The notes under the pieces were generated by a model. That model worked only from the letters and a program-made list of their open reading frames with translations. It did not search any database and was not told the DNA's origin. A stretch of 64,000 nt of DNA, from positions 62,001-126,000 of the forward strand of contig NZ_JAAATW010000001.1 in assembly GCF_009908315.1 (NCBI RefSeq), in the 5' to 3' direction. This document shows positions 9,817-19,145 of the stretch, piece by piece. The stretch is from Paragemmobacter ruber. Its GTDB lineage: Bacteria > Pseudomonadota > Alphaproteobacteria > Rhodobacterales > Rhodobacteraceae. Within the stretch, counting starts at the first letter, position 1, and each line of letters opens with the position of its first letter. Position numbers and translations under genes: made by a program.

Positions 9817-10923
9817 ATGACCGCGCCCCGTCTCACCCCGCTTGCCGCCCGCCTGCCAGACACTGTTCCCTTTGTCGGCCCAGAGGCACAGGAACGCCAG
9901 CTTGGCCGCGCCTTTCGCGCCCGCCTAGGCGCGAATGAAAGCCGCTTTGGCCCCTCGCCCCGCGCGGTGGCCGCCATGGCCGCCGCCGCTGCCGAGGCCT
10001 GGATGTATGGCGATCCCGAAATGGCCGAACTGCGCGCCGCGCTGGCGGCGCATCATGGGGTCACGCCCGCCCATCTGATCGTGGGCGAAGGGATTGATGG
10101 TCTTCTGGGCATGCTCGTCCGCCTGACGGCAGGCCCGGGGGATGCGGTGGTAACCTCGCTCGGGGCTTATCCCACATTCGCCTTTCATGTCGCAGGCTAC
10201 GGCGCGGATCTGACCCGCGTCCCCTATCGCGACGATCTCGAAGACCCTCAGGCCCTGCTCGACGCCGCCCGCCAGACGCAGGCGAGGCTCATCTATCTCG
10301 CCAATCCCGACAACCCGATGGGCACTTGGCATGACGGTGCGGTGATCGAGGCGATGGTGGACGCGCTGCCCGAGGGCAGCCTTCTGGTCCTGGATGAGGC
10401 CTATTCCGATCTTGCCCCTGCCCAAGCCCTGCCGCGCCTTGCCATGGATGACCCCCGCGTGATCCGCCTGCGGACCTTCTCAAAAGGGTATGGTCTGGCC
10501 GGGCTGCGTGTGGGCTATGCGCTGGCCGCGCCCGCCCTCATCCGCGCCTTCGACAAGGTGCGCAACCATTTCGGCATGGGCCGCGTGGCGCAGGCGGGTG
10601 CCATGGCGGCGCTCGCCGATCAGGACTGGCTCACCCGGGTCAGGGCCGAGGTCGCCACCGCGCGCCGCCGCATCGGCGACATCGCTGCCGAGAACGGTCT
10701 GGCGGCCCTGCCCTCTGCCACCAACTTCGTCGCGGTGGATTGCGGCCGTGACGGGGATTTTGCCCGTGCCGTGCTGCGCGGCTGCATCGACCGGGGTCTT
10801 TTCATCCGCATGCCCGGCGCAGCCCCCCTCGACCGCTGCATCCGCATCAGCGTGGGAACGCCTGACGATCTCGACGTGCTGGCAGAGGTGTTGCCGCAGG
10901 CGCTGGCCGCCGCGCGGGCCTGA
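9817..10923 (+). CDS. PLP-dependent aminotransferase, histidinol-phosphate aminotransferase-like
   Basis: Fold type I, class I/II aminotransferase of 368 residues. The PLP lysine lies in TFSKGYGLAGLRVGY; ANPDNPMGTW and LDEAYSD are the conserved cofactor-contact segments. The ATG at 9817 follows the hairpin array; the frame is open further upstream but that part translates the palindromes. HisC-like members include aromatic and phosphohistidinol transaminases, and no his gene is adjacent, so the substrate is left open. The stop codon directly abuts the stop of the convergent DUF4177 gene. Confidence 0.88.
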   Translation: MTAPRLTPLAARLPDTVPFVGPEAQERQLGRAFRARLGANESRFGPSPRAVAAMAAAAAEAWMYGDPEMAELRAALAAHHGVTPAHLIVGEGIDGLLGMLVRLTAGPGDAVVTSLGAYPTFAFHVAGYGADLTRVPYRDDLEDPQALLDAARQTQARLIYLANPDNPMGTWHDGAVIEAMVDALPEGSLLVLDEAYSDLAPAQALPRLAMDDPRVIRLRTFSKGYGLAGLRVGYALAAPALIRAFDKVRNHFGMGRVAQAGAMAALADQDWLTRVRAEVATARRRIGDIAAENGLAALPSATNFVAVDCGRDGDFARAVLRGCIDRGLFIRMPGAAPLDRCIRISVGTPDDLDVLAEVLPQALAAARA

Positions 10924-11289
10924 TCATTCGGCCCGCAGCACGGGCGCCGGGCCGGGCGCCGGTTCCACCGCGGGGCCAAGGCGCGGCGCGGGCGGCTCCG
11001 GGGCAACCGCCCGCAAGCTGGCCTCGCCCGGTGCCACCCCAACCGTCCCCGGCCCTGCCAGCGCGCGGCGGAAGATCAGCACCGTCTGCTCCACCACCCG
11101 CGTCTTGGTGAACCCCGCCCGCTCTTCGGTGGGCAGCGTCTCGGCGCGGACATATTCCCACCCGTCCCGGCCCAGATCGTTCATCACATTGGACAGGGTC
11201 AGCGCGAAGCGGTCCTCGCTCGTCTTGGCTTCGCGCGACTTGGTGCCGCGGCGCGGGGCGGGGATAACCTTGTATTCATGGCGCGACAT
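10924..11289 (-). CDS. DUF4177 domain protein
   Basis: A 121-residue small cytoplasmic protein. The N-terminal ~75 residues have the DUF4177 pattern: YKVIPAPRRG at the start and LGRDGWEYVRAETLP in the middle. A Pro/Ala-rich tail follows. The ATG at 11289 has CGGAG at good spacing; a longer frame to 11337 lacks support. Function unknown. It ends exactly where the convergent aminotransferase gene ends. Confidence 0.75.
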   Translation of the reverse strand: MSRHEYKVIPAPRRGTKSREAKTSEDRFALTLSNVMNDLGRDGWEYVRAETLPTEERAGFTKTRVVEQTVLIFRRALAGPGTVGVAPGEASLRAVAPEPPAPRLGPAVEPAPGPAPVLRAE

Positions 11290-11404
11290 GGGGTTGGCTC
11301 CGGTCGTTTGCGCAGGGAAAGTAGCGTCGGGCGGCACATCTTTGAAGGGACAGGCGCGCGGCAGCGGGCTTTCCCGCCGACCGCGCCGTGATGAGCGTCC
11401 CCGA

Positions 11405-12916
11405 TCAGAGCCCCAGCTTCGCGGCCACCATCTGGTTCACCACCGCCGGATTGGCCTTGCCGCCCGTGGCCTTGAGCACCTGCCCCGTGAACCAGCCCGC
11501 CAGTTTGGCATTGACCTTGGCCTTCTCCACCTGTTCGGGGTTGGCTGCGATCAGCGCGTCCAGCGCCCGCTCGATCTCGCCCGTATCGGTGACCTGTTTC
11601 ATGCCGTGCCTGGCGGCCTGTTCTGCCGGATCGCCGCCCTCGTTCCACAGGATCTCGAACAGGTCCTTGGCCATCTTGGTGGTGATCTCTCCGCTGGCGA
11701 TCAGATCCAGCACGCCGCCGATCTGGGCGGGCGACAGGGGGCTGTCCGCCACGCCCTTTCCGTCCTTGTTCAGCCGCCCGAACAGCTCGTTGATGATCCA
11801 GTTCGCCGCCTGCTTGCCATCGCGGCCCTTGGCCACCGCCTCGAAGAAGGCGGCGTTGTCCACCTCTGCCGTCAGCACATTGGCGTCATAATCGGTCAGC
11901 CCGAAATCGGCCATGAAGCGCGCCTTCTTGGCATCCGGCAGTTCCGGCATAGATGCGGCGATGTCATCGACCCATGCCTGTTCGATCTCCAGGGGCAGCA
12001 GGTCCGGGCAGGGGAAATAGCGGTAATCATGCGCCTCTTCCTTCGAACGCATCGACCGCGTCTCGCCCTTGTCGGGATCATAGAGCCGGGTTTCCTGATC
12101 GACCTTGCCGCCATCTTCCAGAATGGCGATCTGGCGGCGCGCCTCATATTCGATGGCCGCCTGAATGAACCGGAGCGAGTTCATGTTCTTGATCTCGCAG
12201 CGCGTGCCGAGGTGCGAAAAGTCCTGGCTTGCCTGATACTTCTCGTAATCCCCCGGACGGCAGACCGACACGTTCACATCCGCCCTCAGGTTGCCGTTCT
12301 GCATGTTGCCGTCGCAGGTGCCCAGGTAGCGCAGGATCTGGCGCAGCTTGGCCACATAGGCCGCCGCCTCTTCCGGGCCGCGAATGTCGGGGCGGCTGAC
12401 GATTTCCATCAGCGCCACGCCCGTGCGGTTGAAATCCACGAAGGACATGTTCGGATCCATGTCATGGATCGACTTGCCGGCATCCTGTTCCAGATGGATG
12501 CGCTCGATCCGCACGCGGCGGGCGACGCCCGGCCCCATCTCGACGATCACCTCGCCCTCGCCCACGATTGGGTGGTAAAGCTGGCTGATCTGATAGCCCT
12601 GCGGCAGGTCGGGATAGAAATAGTTCTTCCGGTCAAAGGCCGACCGCAGGTTGATCTGCGCCTTCAGGCCAAGGCCGGACCGAACCGCCTGCTCCACGCA
12701 GAATTCGTTGATCACCGGCAGCATCCCGGGCATCGCCGCATCGACGAAGGCCACGTTGGAATTGGGTTCCGCCCCCACCTGCGTGGACGCACCCGAAAAC
12801 AGCTTGGCGTTCGATGCGACCTGGGCATGGATCTCCATCCCGATCACCAGTTCCCAATCGCCGGTCGCACCCGCGATCACCTTGGGTTTCGGGGAAGCAT
12901 AGGAAATATCCAGCAT
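11405..12916 (-). CDS. gatB: Asp-tRNA(Asn)/Glu-tRNA(Gln) amidotransferase subunit B
   Basis: Subunit of the GatCAB complex that amidates misacylated Glu-tRNA(Gln) or Asp-tRNA(Asn). It is 503 residues, full length. The N-terminal kinase-like domain carries the GMEIHAQV start and the LPGMLPVIN-type core; the C-terminal YqeY-like/GatB domain begins near residue 360 ([14 protein letters not shown]). gatA and gatC are not in the window, so the complex is encoded at separate loci. Confidence 0.96.
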   Translation of the reverse strand: MLDISYASPKPKVIAGATGDWELVIGMEIHAQVASNAKLFSGASTQVGAEPNSNVAFVDAAMPGMLPVINEFCVEQAVRSGLGLKAQINLRSAFDRKNYFYPDLPQGYQISQLYHPIVGEGEVIVEMGPGVARRVRIERIHLEQDAGKSIHDMDPNMSFVDFNRTGVALMEIVSRPDIRGPEEAAAYVAKLRQILRYLGTCDGNMQNGNLRADVNVSVCRPGDYEKYQASQDFSHLGTRCEIKNMNSLRFIQAAIEYEARRQIAILEDGGKVDQETRLYDPDKGETRSMRSKEEAHDYRYFPCPDLLPLEIEQAWVDDIAASMPELPDAKKARFMADFGLTDYDANVLTAEVDNAAFFEAVAKGRDGKQAANWIINELFGRLNKDGKGVADSPLSPAQIGGVLDLIASGEITTKMAKDLFEILWNEGGDPAEQAARHGMKQVTDTGEIERALDALIAANPEQVEKAKVNAKLAGWFTGQVLKATGGKANPAVVNQMVAAKLGL

Positions 12917-13021
12917 GGCGCGCCGTCCTCATCACCGTTTGCCCGCCTGTCTAGGGCGTCCGGCCAGCCGCATCAAGCCGCCATGCTGCGCCGCGCCCCA
13001 CCGCGCGCCGCACCGCGCGTC

Positions 13022-13189
13022 TCAGGGCAAGGCCGACCTTGGCCGCACACGCGCCTCCGGCATGGCCTCGCCCGTCTCCCGGCGCTGCGACAACAGCCAC
13101 ACAAAGGGATACAAGGTCAGAAACAACATGAGGTTGAACAAACGGCCCGCAAGATCGGCCGTCACCGACTGGTGCAGAAAACGCGACAT
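13022..13189 (-). CDS. Small hypothetical membrane protein
   Basis: A possible 55-residue protein, MSRFLHQSV..., with one hydrophobic segment (about residues 18-33, NLMLFLTLYPFVWLL) followed by a basic, polar tail. The frame continues upstream but becomes antisense of the lytic transglycosylase gene, so ATG 13189 is the sensible start. No good ribosome site is visible. I do not recognise it, and it could be a chance frame. Confidence 0.35.
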   Translation of the reverse strand: MSRFLHQSVTADLAGRLFNLMLFLTLYPFVWLLSQRRETGEAMPEARVRPRSALP

Positions 13190-13468
13190 GGCAGTGTCAC
13201 ACCCATTACCAAGGCAGGCCACCCGCGCAGCCTGCGAGACCATCAATCGCCTGCCGGGTGCAACGGGCAGATCGCCACACCGCGCAGACGTGACAAAATT
13301 CCGCCAGAATTGTGGCAAAATCGGGGCAGACCACCCACCCGCACCCCCCGAAAAGCGGTTTTCTGCCGATCCGAACCGAGAACAGATCGTTTCCATGGAC
13401 AGATCAAGCTTCCGTTGATTGAAGGCACAGGTCGCACATGGGGGTGCGATGCTGCCTGACGGAACCTG

Positions 13469-14128
13469 ATGCAACGTCCTTTCGCCGCCTTTGGCCTGAT
13501 CCTTGCTGCCGCCACGCTGGCGGGCTGCGTGTCCGACACCGGCGATGCCAGCCTCTCGACCAGCGGTCACACGCCGCCGATGCAGTGGGATGTGCGCCCC
13601 GAGGGCAGCGAATGGACGCGCGACACGCTGACCGCGCTGGAACAGCACGACCCCGTGCTGGCGGCCACCGTGCCCGCCGATGTGGCGACATGGTGCCCCG
13701 GCTACGCCAACGCCTCGATCGAAGACCGCCGCGCCTTCTGGGCGGGCCTCATGTCGGCGGTCGCCCGCTATGAAAGCACCTGGAACCCGCAGGCCTCGGG
13801 CGGCGGCGGGCGCTATATCGGGATCATGCAGATCTCGCCCACCTCCGCCGGGTATCACCAGTGCGAGGCCGACACCGTGTCGGAACTCAAGGACGGGTCC
13901 GAAAACCTCGAATGTGCGGCGCAGATGATGGCCTCGGCCGTCGCGCGCGATGGCATGGTGGCGGGTGGCGGCAATCGCGGCATCGGGCGTGACTGGATGC
14001 CCCTCCGCGATGCAGGCAAACGCGCCGCCATGGCCGAATGGACCCGCGCCCAACCCTATTGCCAGGCGGGGAACGACGGCGGCTTCTTCGCCCCGCGCCA
14101 AAGCGTGACCGTGTCGACCAAAGGCTAG
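13469..14128 (+). CDS. Lytic transglycosylase domain lipoprotein
   Basis: A 219-residue envelope protein. Residues 1-20 are a lipoprotein signal with lipobox LAGC (Cys at about 20). The soluble-lytic-transglycosylase fold follows: the catalytic glutamate in ARYESTWNP near residue 108 and the GIMQIS motif near 121. It probably cleaves the murein glycan strand from the outer-membrane face. Monocistronic, between a divergent small frame and convergent pepN. Confidence 0.87.
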   Translation: MQRPFAAFGLILAAATLAGCVSDTGDASLSTSGHTPPMQWDVRPEGSEWTRDTLTALEQHDPVLAATVPADVATWCPGYANASIEDRRAFWAGLMSAVARYESTWNPQASGGGGRYIGIMQISPTSAGYHQCEADTVSELKDGSENLECAAQMMASAVARDGMVAGGGNRGIGRDWMPLRDAGKRAAMAEWTRAQPYCQAGNDGGFFAPRQSVTVSTKG

Positions 14129-14179
14129 GTGCGGCGGCGGGAACCCCGCCCTACCGCGCCACGCAAAGCCGCGACAGGC

Positions 14180-16738
14180 TCACTCCCCCTGCATCCGCGT
14201 GACCATCTCGCCCAGATCACGGCTCAGCCCCGGCGTGGCCGCGATGCGCCCCAGCGCCGCCAGCGCCTTCTCCCCGCGCGCGCCGTCGTAGCGCGGCCAT
14301 GTCTCGAAGGCCGTCGACATCCGCGCCGCCGTCTGCGGATTGACCGGGTCCAGCCGGATCAGCCAATCCGCCAGCAGCGCATAGCCCGCGCCCGAGGCAT
14401 GGTGGAACCCCGCATGATTGCCCGACAGCGCCCCCAGCACCGACCGAAACCGATTGGGGTTCTTCCAGTCAAAGGCCGGATGCCGCGTCAGCGCGTCCGT
14501 CACCGCCACCGCGCGATCAGGATGGGCGTGCAGGATCTGCAGCGCAAACCACTTGTCCATCACGTTGCGATCCTTGGACCAGCGCGCCTCGAACAGGGCC
14601 AGCTCCTCCTGCCCCGCCCCGATTTCCAACAGCGCGGCCAAGGCCCCCACCTCTTCGGTCATGTTGTTGGCCGCCCGGTAGGCCGCCGCCGCCGCCCGCC
14701 CGCCATCGACCCGCGCCAGCCAGCCCAGCGCCGCGATCCGCAGCGCCCGCCGCCCCGCCGCCCGCGCATCGGGGCTGAAGGGCCCCGGCTCGGCCAGCCG
14801 GTCGATCAGCGCGGGCAGTTGCGGCGCCAGCCGCCGCGCCAGGGCCTCGCCCATCCGCCGCCGCTCGGCCCAGATGCGCGCAGGGTCGGGCGTCACGCCG
14901 CCCGCATGCAGCGTGGCCGCCATGTCATCCTCGCCCGGCAGCCGCAGCGCCAGCGCCCGGAACGCTGGATCCAGCGCCTCGTCCATCACCACCCGCGCCA
15001 CCGCATCCAGCCAATCCGGCCCCGGTGACGCACCCTCCGTCACCATCCGCGCCAGCAGGTCCTTGGCCAGCGCCCGCCCCGCCTCCCATTTGTTGAACGG
15101 GTCGGTATCATGCGCCAGCAGGAAGGCGCGCTCCTCGGGGGTAACCTCGCGCTCGATCACCACGGGCGCGGAAAAGCCCCGCAGGATCGAAGGGATGGGC
15201 CGCGTGGCCGCCGGGAAACGGAACGACTGCCGCGCTTCCGTCAGTTCCAGCACCGTCGTCGGCAACACCTCATCGCCATTGGGGTTCAAAAGCCCCACCG
15301 CGATGGGGATGACCTTCTCCCCCTTCGCCGGCTGGCCCGGGGTTGCCGGGTTTACCTGCGCGAAGGTCAGGGTATAGGTCGCGCCATCCCATTCCTCCCA
15401 CACCTTCACCCGCGGCGTCCCCGCCTCGGTATACCACCGCTTGAACTGCGCCAGATCGCGCCCCGTCGCATCCTCAAAGACCTTTAGCCAATCCTCGATC
15501 GTCGCCGCCTGCCCGTCATGGCGCGTGAAATAGAGGTCGAGCGCGCGCGCATACCCCTCATCCCCCACCAGACGCTTCAGCATCCCGATGATCTCGGCCC
15601 CTTTTTCATAAACCGTCGCGGTATAGAAATTGTTGATCTCGACATAGCTTTCCGGCCGCACCGGGTGCGCCAACGGCCCGCCATCCTCGCGGAACTGCAG
15701 CGCGCGCAAGAGCAGCACATCCTCGATCCGCTTCACCGCATGGGACCGCATGTCGCCGGAAAACTGCTGGTCGCGAAAGACCGTCAGCCCTTCCTTCAGG
15801 CACAGCTGGAACCAGTCGCGGCAGGTGATCCGGTTGCCGGTCCAGTTGTGGAAATACTCATGCGCGATGATCGCCTCGATCCGCGCGAAATCGTCATCCG
15901 TCGCCGTCTCGGGGCTGGCCAGCACGAATTTGGAGTTGAAGATGTTCAACCCCTTGTTCTCCATCGCGCCCATGTTGAAATCATCGACCGCCACGATGTT
16001 GAACACGTCCAGATCATATTCGCGGCCGTACACCTCTTCATCCCAGCGCATCGACCGGATCAGACTGTCCATCGCATAGGCGCAGCGATCCTGATCGCCC
16101 GGACGCACCCAGATGTTCAGCGCCACATCCCGCCCCGATGCTGTGCGGAACGGCGCCGCATGGGCCACCAGATCGCCCGCGACCAGCGCGAAAAGATAGG
16201 CAGGCTTGGGCCAGGGATCCTCCCATTCCGCCCAGCCCTGCCCTTGCGCCACGGGATTGCCGTTCGACAGAAGGACCGGCAGATCGGCCTCGATCCGCAC
16301 GCGGAACGGGGCCATCACATCGGGCCGGTCGGGATAGAAGGTGATCTTGCGGAACCCCTCCGCCTCGCATTGGGTGCAATACATGCCGCGCGACATGTAC
16401 AACCCCTCCAGCGCGGTGTTCCCCTCGGGCGCGATCTCCACCTCCGTCGTCAGCGTGAAGGCCCCCTCGGGCAAGGCACCCGCCGGGATCGTCAGCCCCG
16501 TCGCATCCGGCACCACGGCCAGCGCCTGCCCCTCCACCGCCAGCGACAAAAGCTTCAGGTTCTCGCCATCCAGCCGCAGGTCATGCCGCCCCGGCCGCGC
16601 CGGATTGGGCGCGATGCGCAGCACCGCCGCCACCCGCGTGGCCTGCGGGTGCAGCCGGAAGGTCAGCGCCACCTGCTCGACGCGGTGGGTGAATGGCTGG
16701 TAATCGGCAAGATGCACGGCGCGCGGCTGTTCGGTCAT
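14180..16738 (-). CDS. pepN: Aminopeptidase N (M1 family)
   Basis: Zinc exopeptidase of 852 residues removing N-terminal residues from peptides in the cytoplasm. The exopeptidase motif GAMEN lies near residues 255-259 and the zinc site HEYFHNW near 291-297, with the second zinc ligand Glu ~19 residues on. The C-terminal ARM-like domain (about 545-852) is typical of proteobacterial PepN. Single gene, with its own 83-bp upstream gap. Confidence 0.96.
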   Translation of the reverse strand: MTEQPRAVHLADYQPFTHRVEQVALTFRLHPQATRVAAVLRIAPNPARPGRHDLRLDGENLKLLSLAVEGQALAVVPDATGLTIPAGALPEGAFTLTTEVEIAPEGNTALEGLYMSRGMYCTQCEAEGFRKITFYPDRPDVMAPFRVRIEADLPVLLSNGNPVAQGQGWAEWEDPWPKPAYLFALVAGDLVAHAAPFRTASGRDVALNIWVRPGDQDRCAYAMDSLIRSMRWDEEVYGREYDLDVFNIVAVDDFNMGAMENKGLNIFNSKFVLASPETATDDDFARIEAIIAHEYFHNWTGNRITCRDWFQLCLKEGLTVFRDQQFSGDMRSHAVKRIEDVLLLRALQFREDGGPLAHPVRPESYVEINNFYTATVYEKGAEIIGMLKRLVGDEGYARALDLYFTRHDGQAATIEDWLKVFEDATGRDLAQFKRWYTEAGTPRVKVWEEWDGATYTLTFAQVNPATPGQPAKGEKVIPIAVGLLNPNGDEVLPTTVLELTEARQSFRFPAATRPIPSILRGFSAPVVIEREVTPEERAFLLAHDTDPFNKWEAGRALAKDLLARMVTEGASPGPDWLDAVARVVMDEALDPAFRALALRLPGEDDMAATLHAGGVTPDPARIWAERRRMGEALARRLAPQLPALIDRLAEPGPFSPDARAAGRRALRIAALGWLARVDGGRAAAAAYRAANNMTEEVGALAALLEIGAGQEELALFEARWSKDRNVMDKWFALQILHAHPDRAVAVTDALTRHPAFDWKNPNRFRSVLGALSGNHAGFHHASGAGYALLADWLIRLDPVNPQTAARMSTAFETWPRYDGARGEKALAALGRIAATPGLSRDLGEMVTRMQGE

Positions 16739-16821
16739 GGCAATCCCCTTTTGGGGCGCAGGCTATGAACTGGCCCGGGCGAAGGCAAGGCGCGCAAAAC
16801 CCCGGCGCGCGGGCCGCCGCA

Positions 16822-18954
16822 TCACGCCAGCGGCAGGCACAGGGTGAACGTGGACCCCTCCCCCGCCCGGCTGACAAAGCCCACCTCGGCGCCGATCAGC
16901 TCGGCCAGCCTGCGGCAGATCGCCAGCCCGATCCCCGTCCCGCCGATGCTGCCGTTTTCCTGCCCCAGCCGGTCAAATGGGGTGAACAGGCGCGGCTGCA
17001 TCGCGGCGGGGATGCCGATCCCGGTATCCTGCACCTCCACGCACAGCCGCCCCCCGGCCAGCACGGGCCGCACCGTCACCCGCCCCCCGGGGCGGTTGTA
17101 CTTCACCCCGTTCGCCATCAGATGCGTCGCGATGCGACGGATCACCTCGGCATCCGCCCGCACCTTGGGCAGGGGCGAGGGCGGTTCTTCCATCTCCACG
17201 ACCACGCCTCCCGGCGCCGCCGGATCGGGCCGCAACTCGGCCATCGCCTGCCGCAGCAGCGGCATCAGGTCGAGGGGTTGCAGGTTATGCGCCACCTCGC
17301 CCTGTTCGATCCGGCTCAACTCGATCACTCCGTCCACCAGCTGCAAAAGCTGCCACCCGGCGGCATGGATCGCCTGCACCTGCCGCCGATCCTCGTCCGA
17401 CAGGGGTTCGACCGGCGCGCTCGCCAGCAGGTCGGAATAGCCGATGATCGCGTTCAGCGGCGTGCGGAACTCGTGGCTCATGGCTGACAGGAAATTCGCC
17501 TTCGCCCGGCTCGCCGCCTGCAGCTTCTCGCCCATCGTCACCAGATGATCGCCCACCCTCTGCACCTCGGCCACCGCATAGCGATGCCCCGCCGGCACGC
17601 TGCCCCCGGCGGCGATCTGGCCCATGTTGCGCTCGATCTCGGCCAGGGGGGCCGCCACGCGATCCGACATGGCAACCGACCGCCGCCACAGGAACAGGAA
17701 GAACCCCGCATAGAACAGCACAAGGATCGCCAGCATCCCCTGGCTCACCAGCCCCAGCTGCTCGCGCAGCCGCGCGGCCCCGCTCAGCACGCTCTCTTCG
17801 CTGGTCAAGAGCATCAGCTTCCACTGCGGCCCCGCGATCGTGGCCCAGGCCGCGATCATCGGGCGGCCCAGATCCACACGCCGGTTGCCCTCGGGCGCTG
17901 ATTGCAGCGCATCGGCCACGGCGAAAAGCTCGGCCCGGCGATACATGTTGAAACTGTCGGGCTTGAACGTGTCCTGCAGGATCGCCTCGCTATAGCTGTG
18001 ATCCGACAGGACGCTCACCCCCAGATCGCCCTCGCCCTCGGGCGGCAGGGCAAGGATGGTGCCGTCACGGCTGACAAGGATCGCATAGCCATCGCCATCC
18101 AACTCGATATCCAGCACATCCGCCACGATGCTGCCCAGCGTCACGTCGATCCCGACCACGCCCTCCAGCCCCGCCCCCCCGGCGCCCGCTTCCGCGCCCA
18201 CCTCCGTGCCCGCCGATCCGTCCGCCACAGCGCCGTAAACCGGCGCGATGGCCGAAACCATCCAGCCCGATCCCGCCGGATCCAGATAGCTGTCCGTCCA
18301 CACCACCCCCCGCTTGGGGTTATGCGTGGCATCCGCCTCGTAATAGAAATTGTAGCTCGGGATATCCATCTTGGGCGGATAGATCGCCAGCACATCGAAC
18401 CACGGATAGATGCGGTTCAGACTGTCATGCGTGTTCAGATAAACCTGCTGGATCAAGGGATCGCTGTCCGCAATCGACCGCATGATCGGATCAAGCCGCG
18501 CGCTGCGCCAAACCTTCTCCCGCTCCGCCGGACCCACCGGCACGATCCCGCTGTAGAACACCGCCGATCCACCAGCATCCACCGTGCTGTAGAACACCCC
18601 GTCCGGCGTATAGGCGTACCGCGCCGCCTCCTCGGGCGCGACCCCGCCTGACGGCGTGGCCAAGGCCCGCGCCGCCTCGCCCGCATAGATGCGCGTCATC
18701 GCCCCGATCGTCTCCAGCCGCCGCGCGATGATCTCGCCCTCGCGGCGGGCGGCGGCGGTCAGGGCTTCGGTGGAAATCTCGCTGATGGCGCCGGCGCTGC
18801 GGTCATAGACAAAGCGGCTGGTCCCCCAGTACAGCGCCACGAAGGTCAACTCGATCAGCAGAAGCGGCACCAGCGCAGCCCGCAGATAGGATTGCCACAA
18901 CCACCGCGTCAGCGGCGGCGGGTCCTCAACCCCCGTGCCTGCACCTTTCCGCAT
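16822..18954 (-). CDS. Sensor histidine kinase with extracytoplasmic Cache sensor
   Basis: From ATG 18954 this is 710 residues; an upstream ATG at 19044 would add 30 doubtful residues. Order: TM1 (about 23-45), a long periplasmic Cache-type sensor (about 50-370), TM2 (about 395-415), a linker, then the kinase core. The phosphoacceptor His is in SHEFRTPLN near residue 493; the ATPase part has DTGIGIP and GTGIGLAI. No receiver domain and no adjacent response regulator, so its partner is encoded elsewhere. Cache sensors usually bind small organic molecules; the ligand is unknown. Divergent from the photolyase gene. Confidence 0.9.
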   Translation of the reverse strand: MRKGAGTGVEDPPPLTRWLWQSYLRAALVPLLLIELTFVALYWGTSRFVYDRSAGAISEISTEALTAAARREGEIIARRLETIGAMTRIYAGEAARALATPSGGVAPEEAARYAYTPDGVFYSTVDAGGSAVFYSGIVPVGPAEREKVWRSARLDPIMRSIADSDPLIQQVYLNTHDSLNRIYPWFDVLAIYPPKMDIPSYNFYYEADATHNPKRGVVWTDSYLDPAGSGWMVSAIAPVYGAVADGSAGTEVGAEAGAGGAGLEGVVGIDVTLGSIVADVLDIELDGDGYAILVSRDGTILALPPEGEGDLGVSVLSDHSYSEAILQDTFKPDSFNMYRRAELFAVADALQSAPEGNRRVDLGRPMIAAWATIAGPQWKLMLLTSEESVLSGAARLREQLGLVSQGMLAILVLFYAGFFLFLWRRSVAMSDRVAAPLAEIERNMGQIAAGGSVPAGHRYAVAEVQRVGDHLVTMGEKLQAASRAKANFLSAMSHEFRTPLNAIIGYSDLLASAPVEPLSDEDRRQVQAIHAAGWQLLQLVDGVIELSRIEQGEVAHNLQPLDLMPLLRQAMAELRPDPAAPGGVVVEMEEPPSPLPKVRADAEVIRRIATHLMANGVKYNRPGGRVTVRPVLAGGRLCVEVQDTGIGIPAAMQPRLFTPFDRLGQENGSIGGTGIGLAICRRLAELIGAEVGFVSRAGEGSTFTLCLPLA

Positions 18955-19066
18955 TCTGATCCGTGTCCAGGGCCGCCCTTGCGCAATCCGGCACCGCAAG
19001 ACGGCCGTCCCCGGAAACAACCACCGGGCGACGCCATATGACACCTCCGCGCAGGCTCAGTCACTT

Positions 19067-19083
19067 ATCCTAACGGATAGGAT
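19067..19083. repeat. Short inverted repeat in the kinase/photolyase divergent region
   Basis: ATCCTA (19067-19072), five-base spacer, TAGGAT (19078-19083). It lies 63 bp upstream of the photolyase ATG and 113 bp upstream of the kinase start, a position suited to an operator. No regulator can be named. Confidence 0.35.
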
Positions 19084-19145
19084 CGCCCCCCCGCGGCGGC
19101 AATCAGGCCTTTACGAATCCGCCCGCCCCGCTACATAAATGTTCC

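Noticed and set aside
10490-13459. Plus-strand open frame of 989 codons
   Set aside because: It runs through the aminotransferase in another frame and then antisense of DUF4177 and gatB; no protein features.
16822-19044. Hybrid histidine kinase
   Set aside because: The protein ends at the ATPase domain; no receiver or HPt domain follows.
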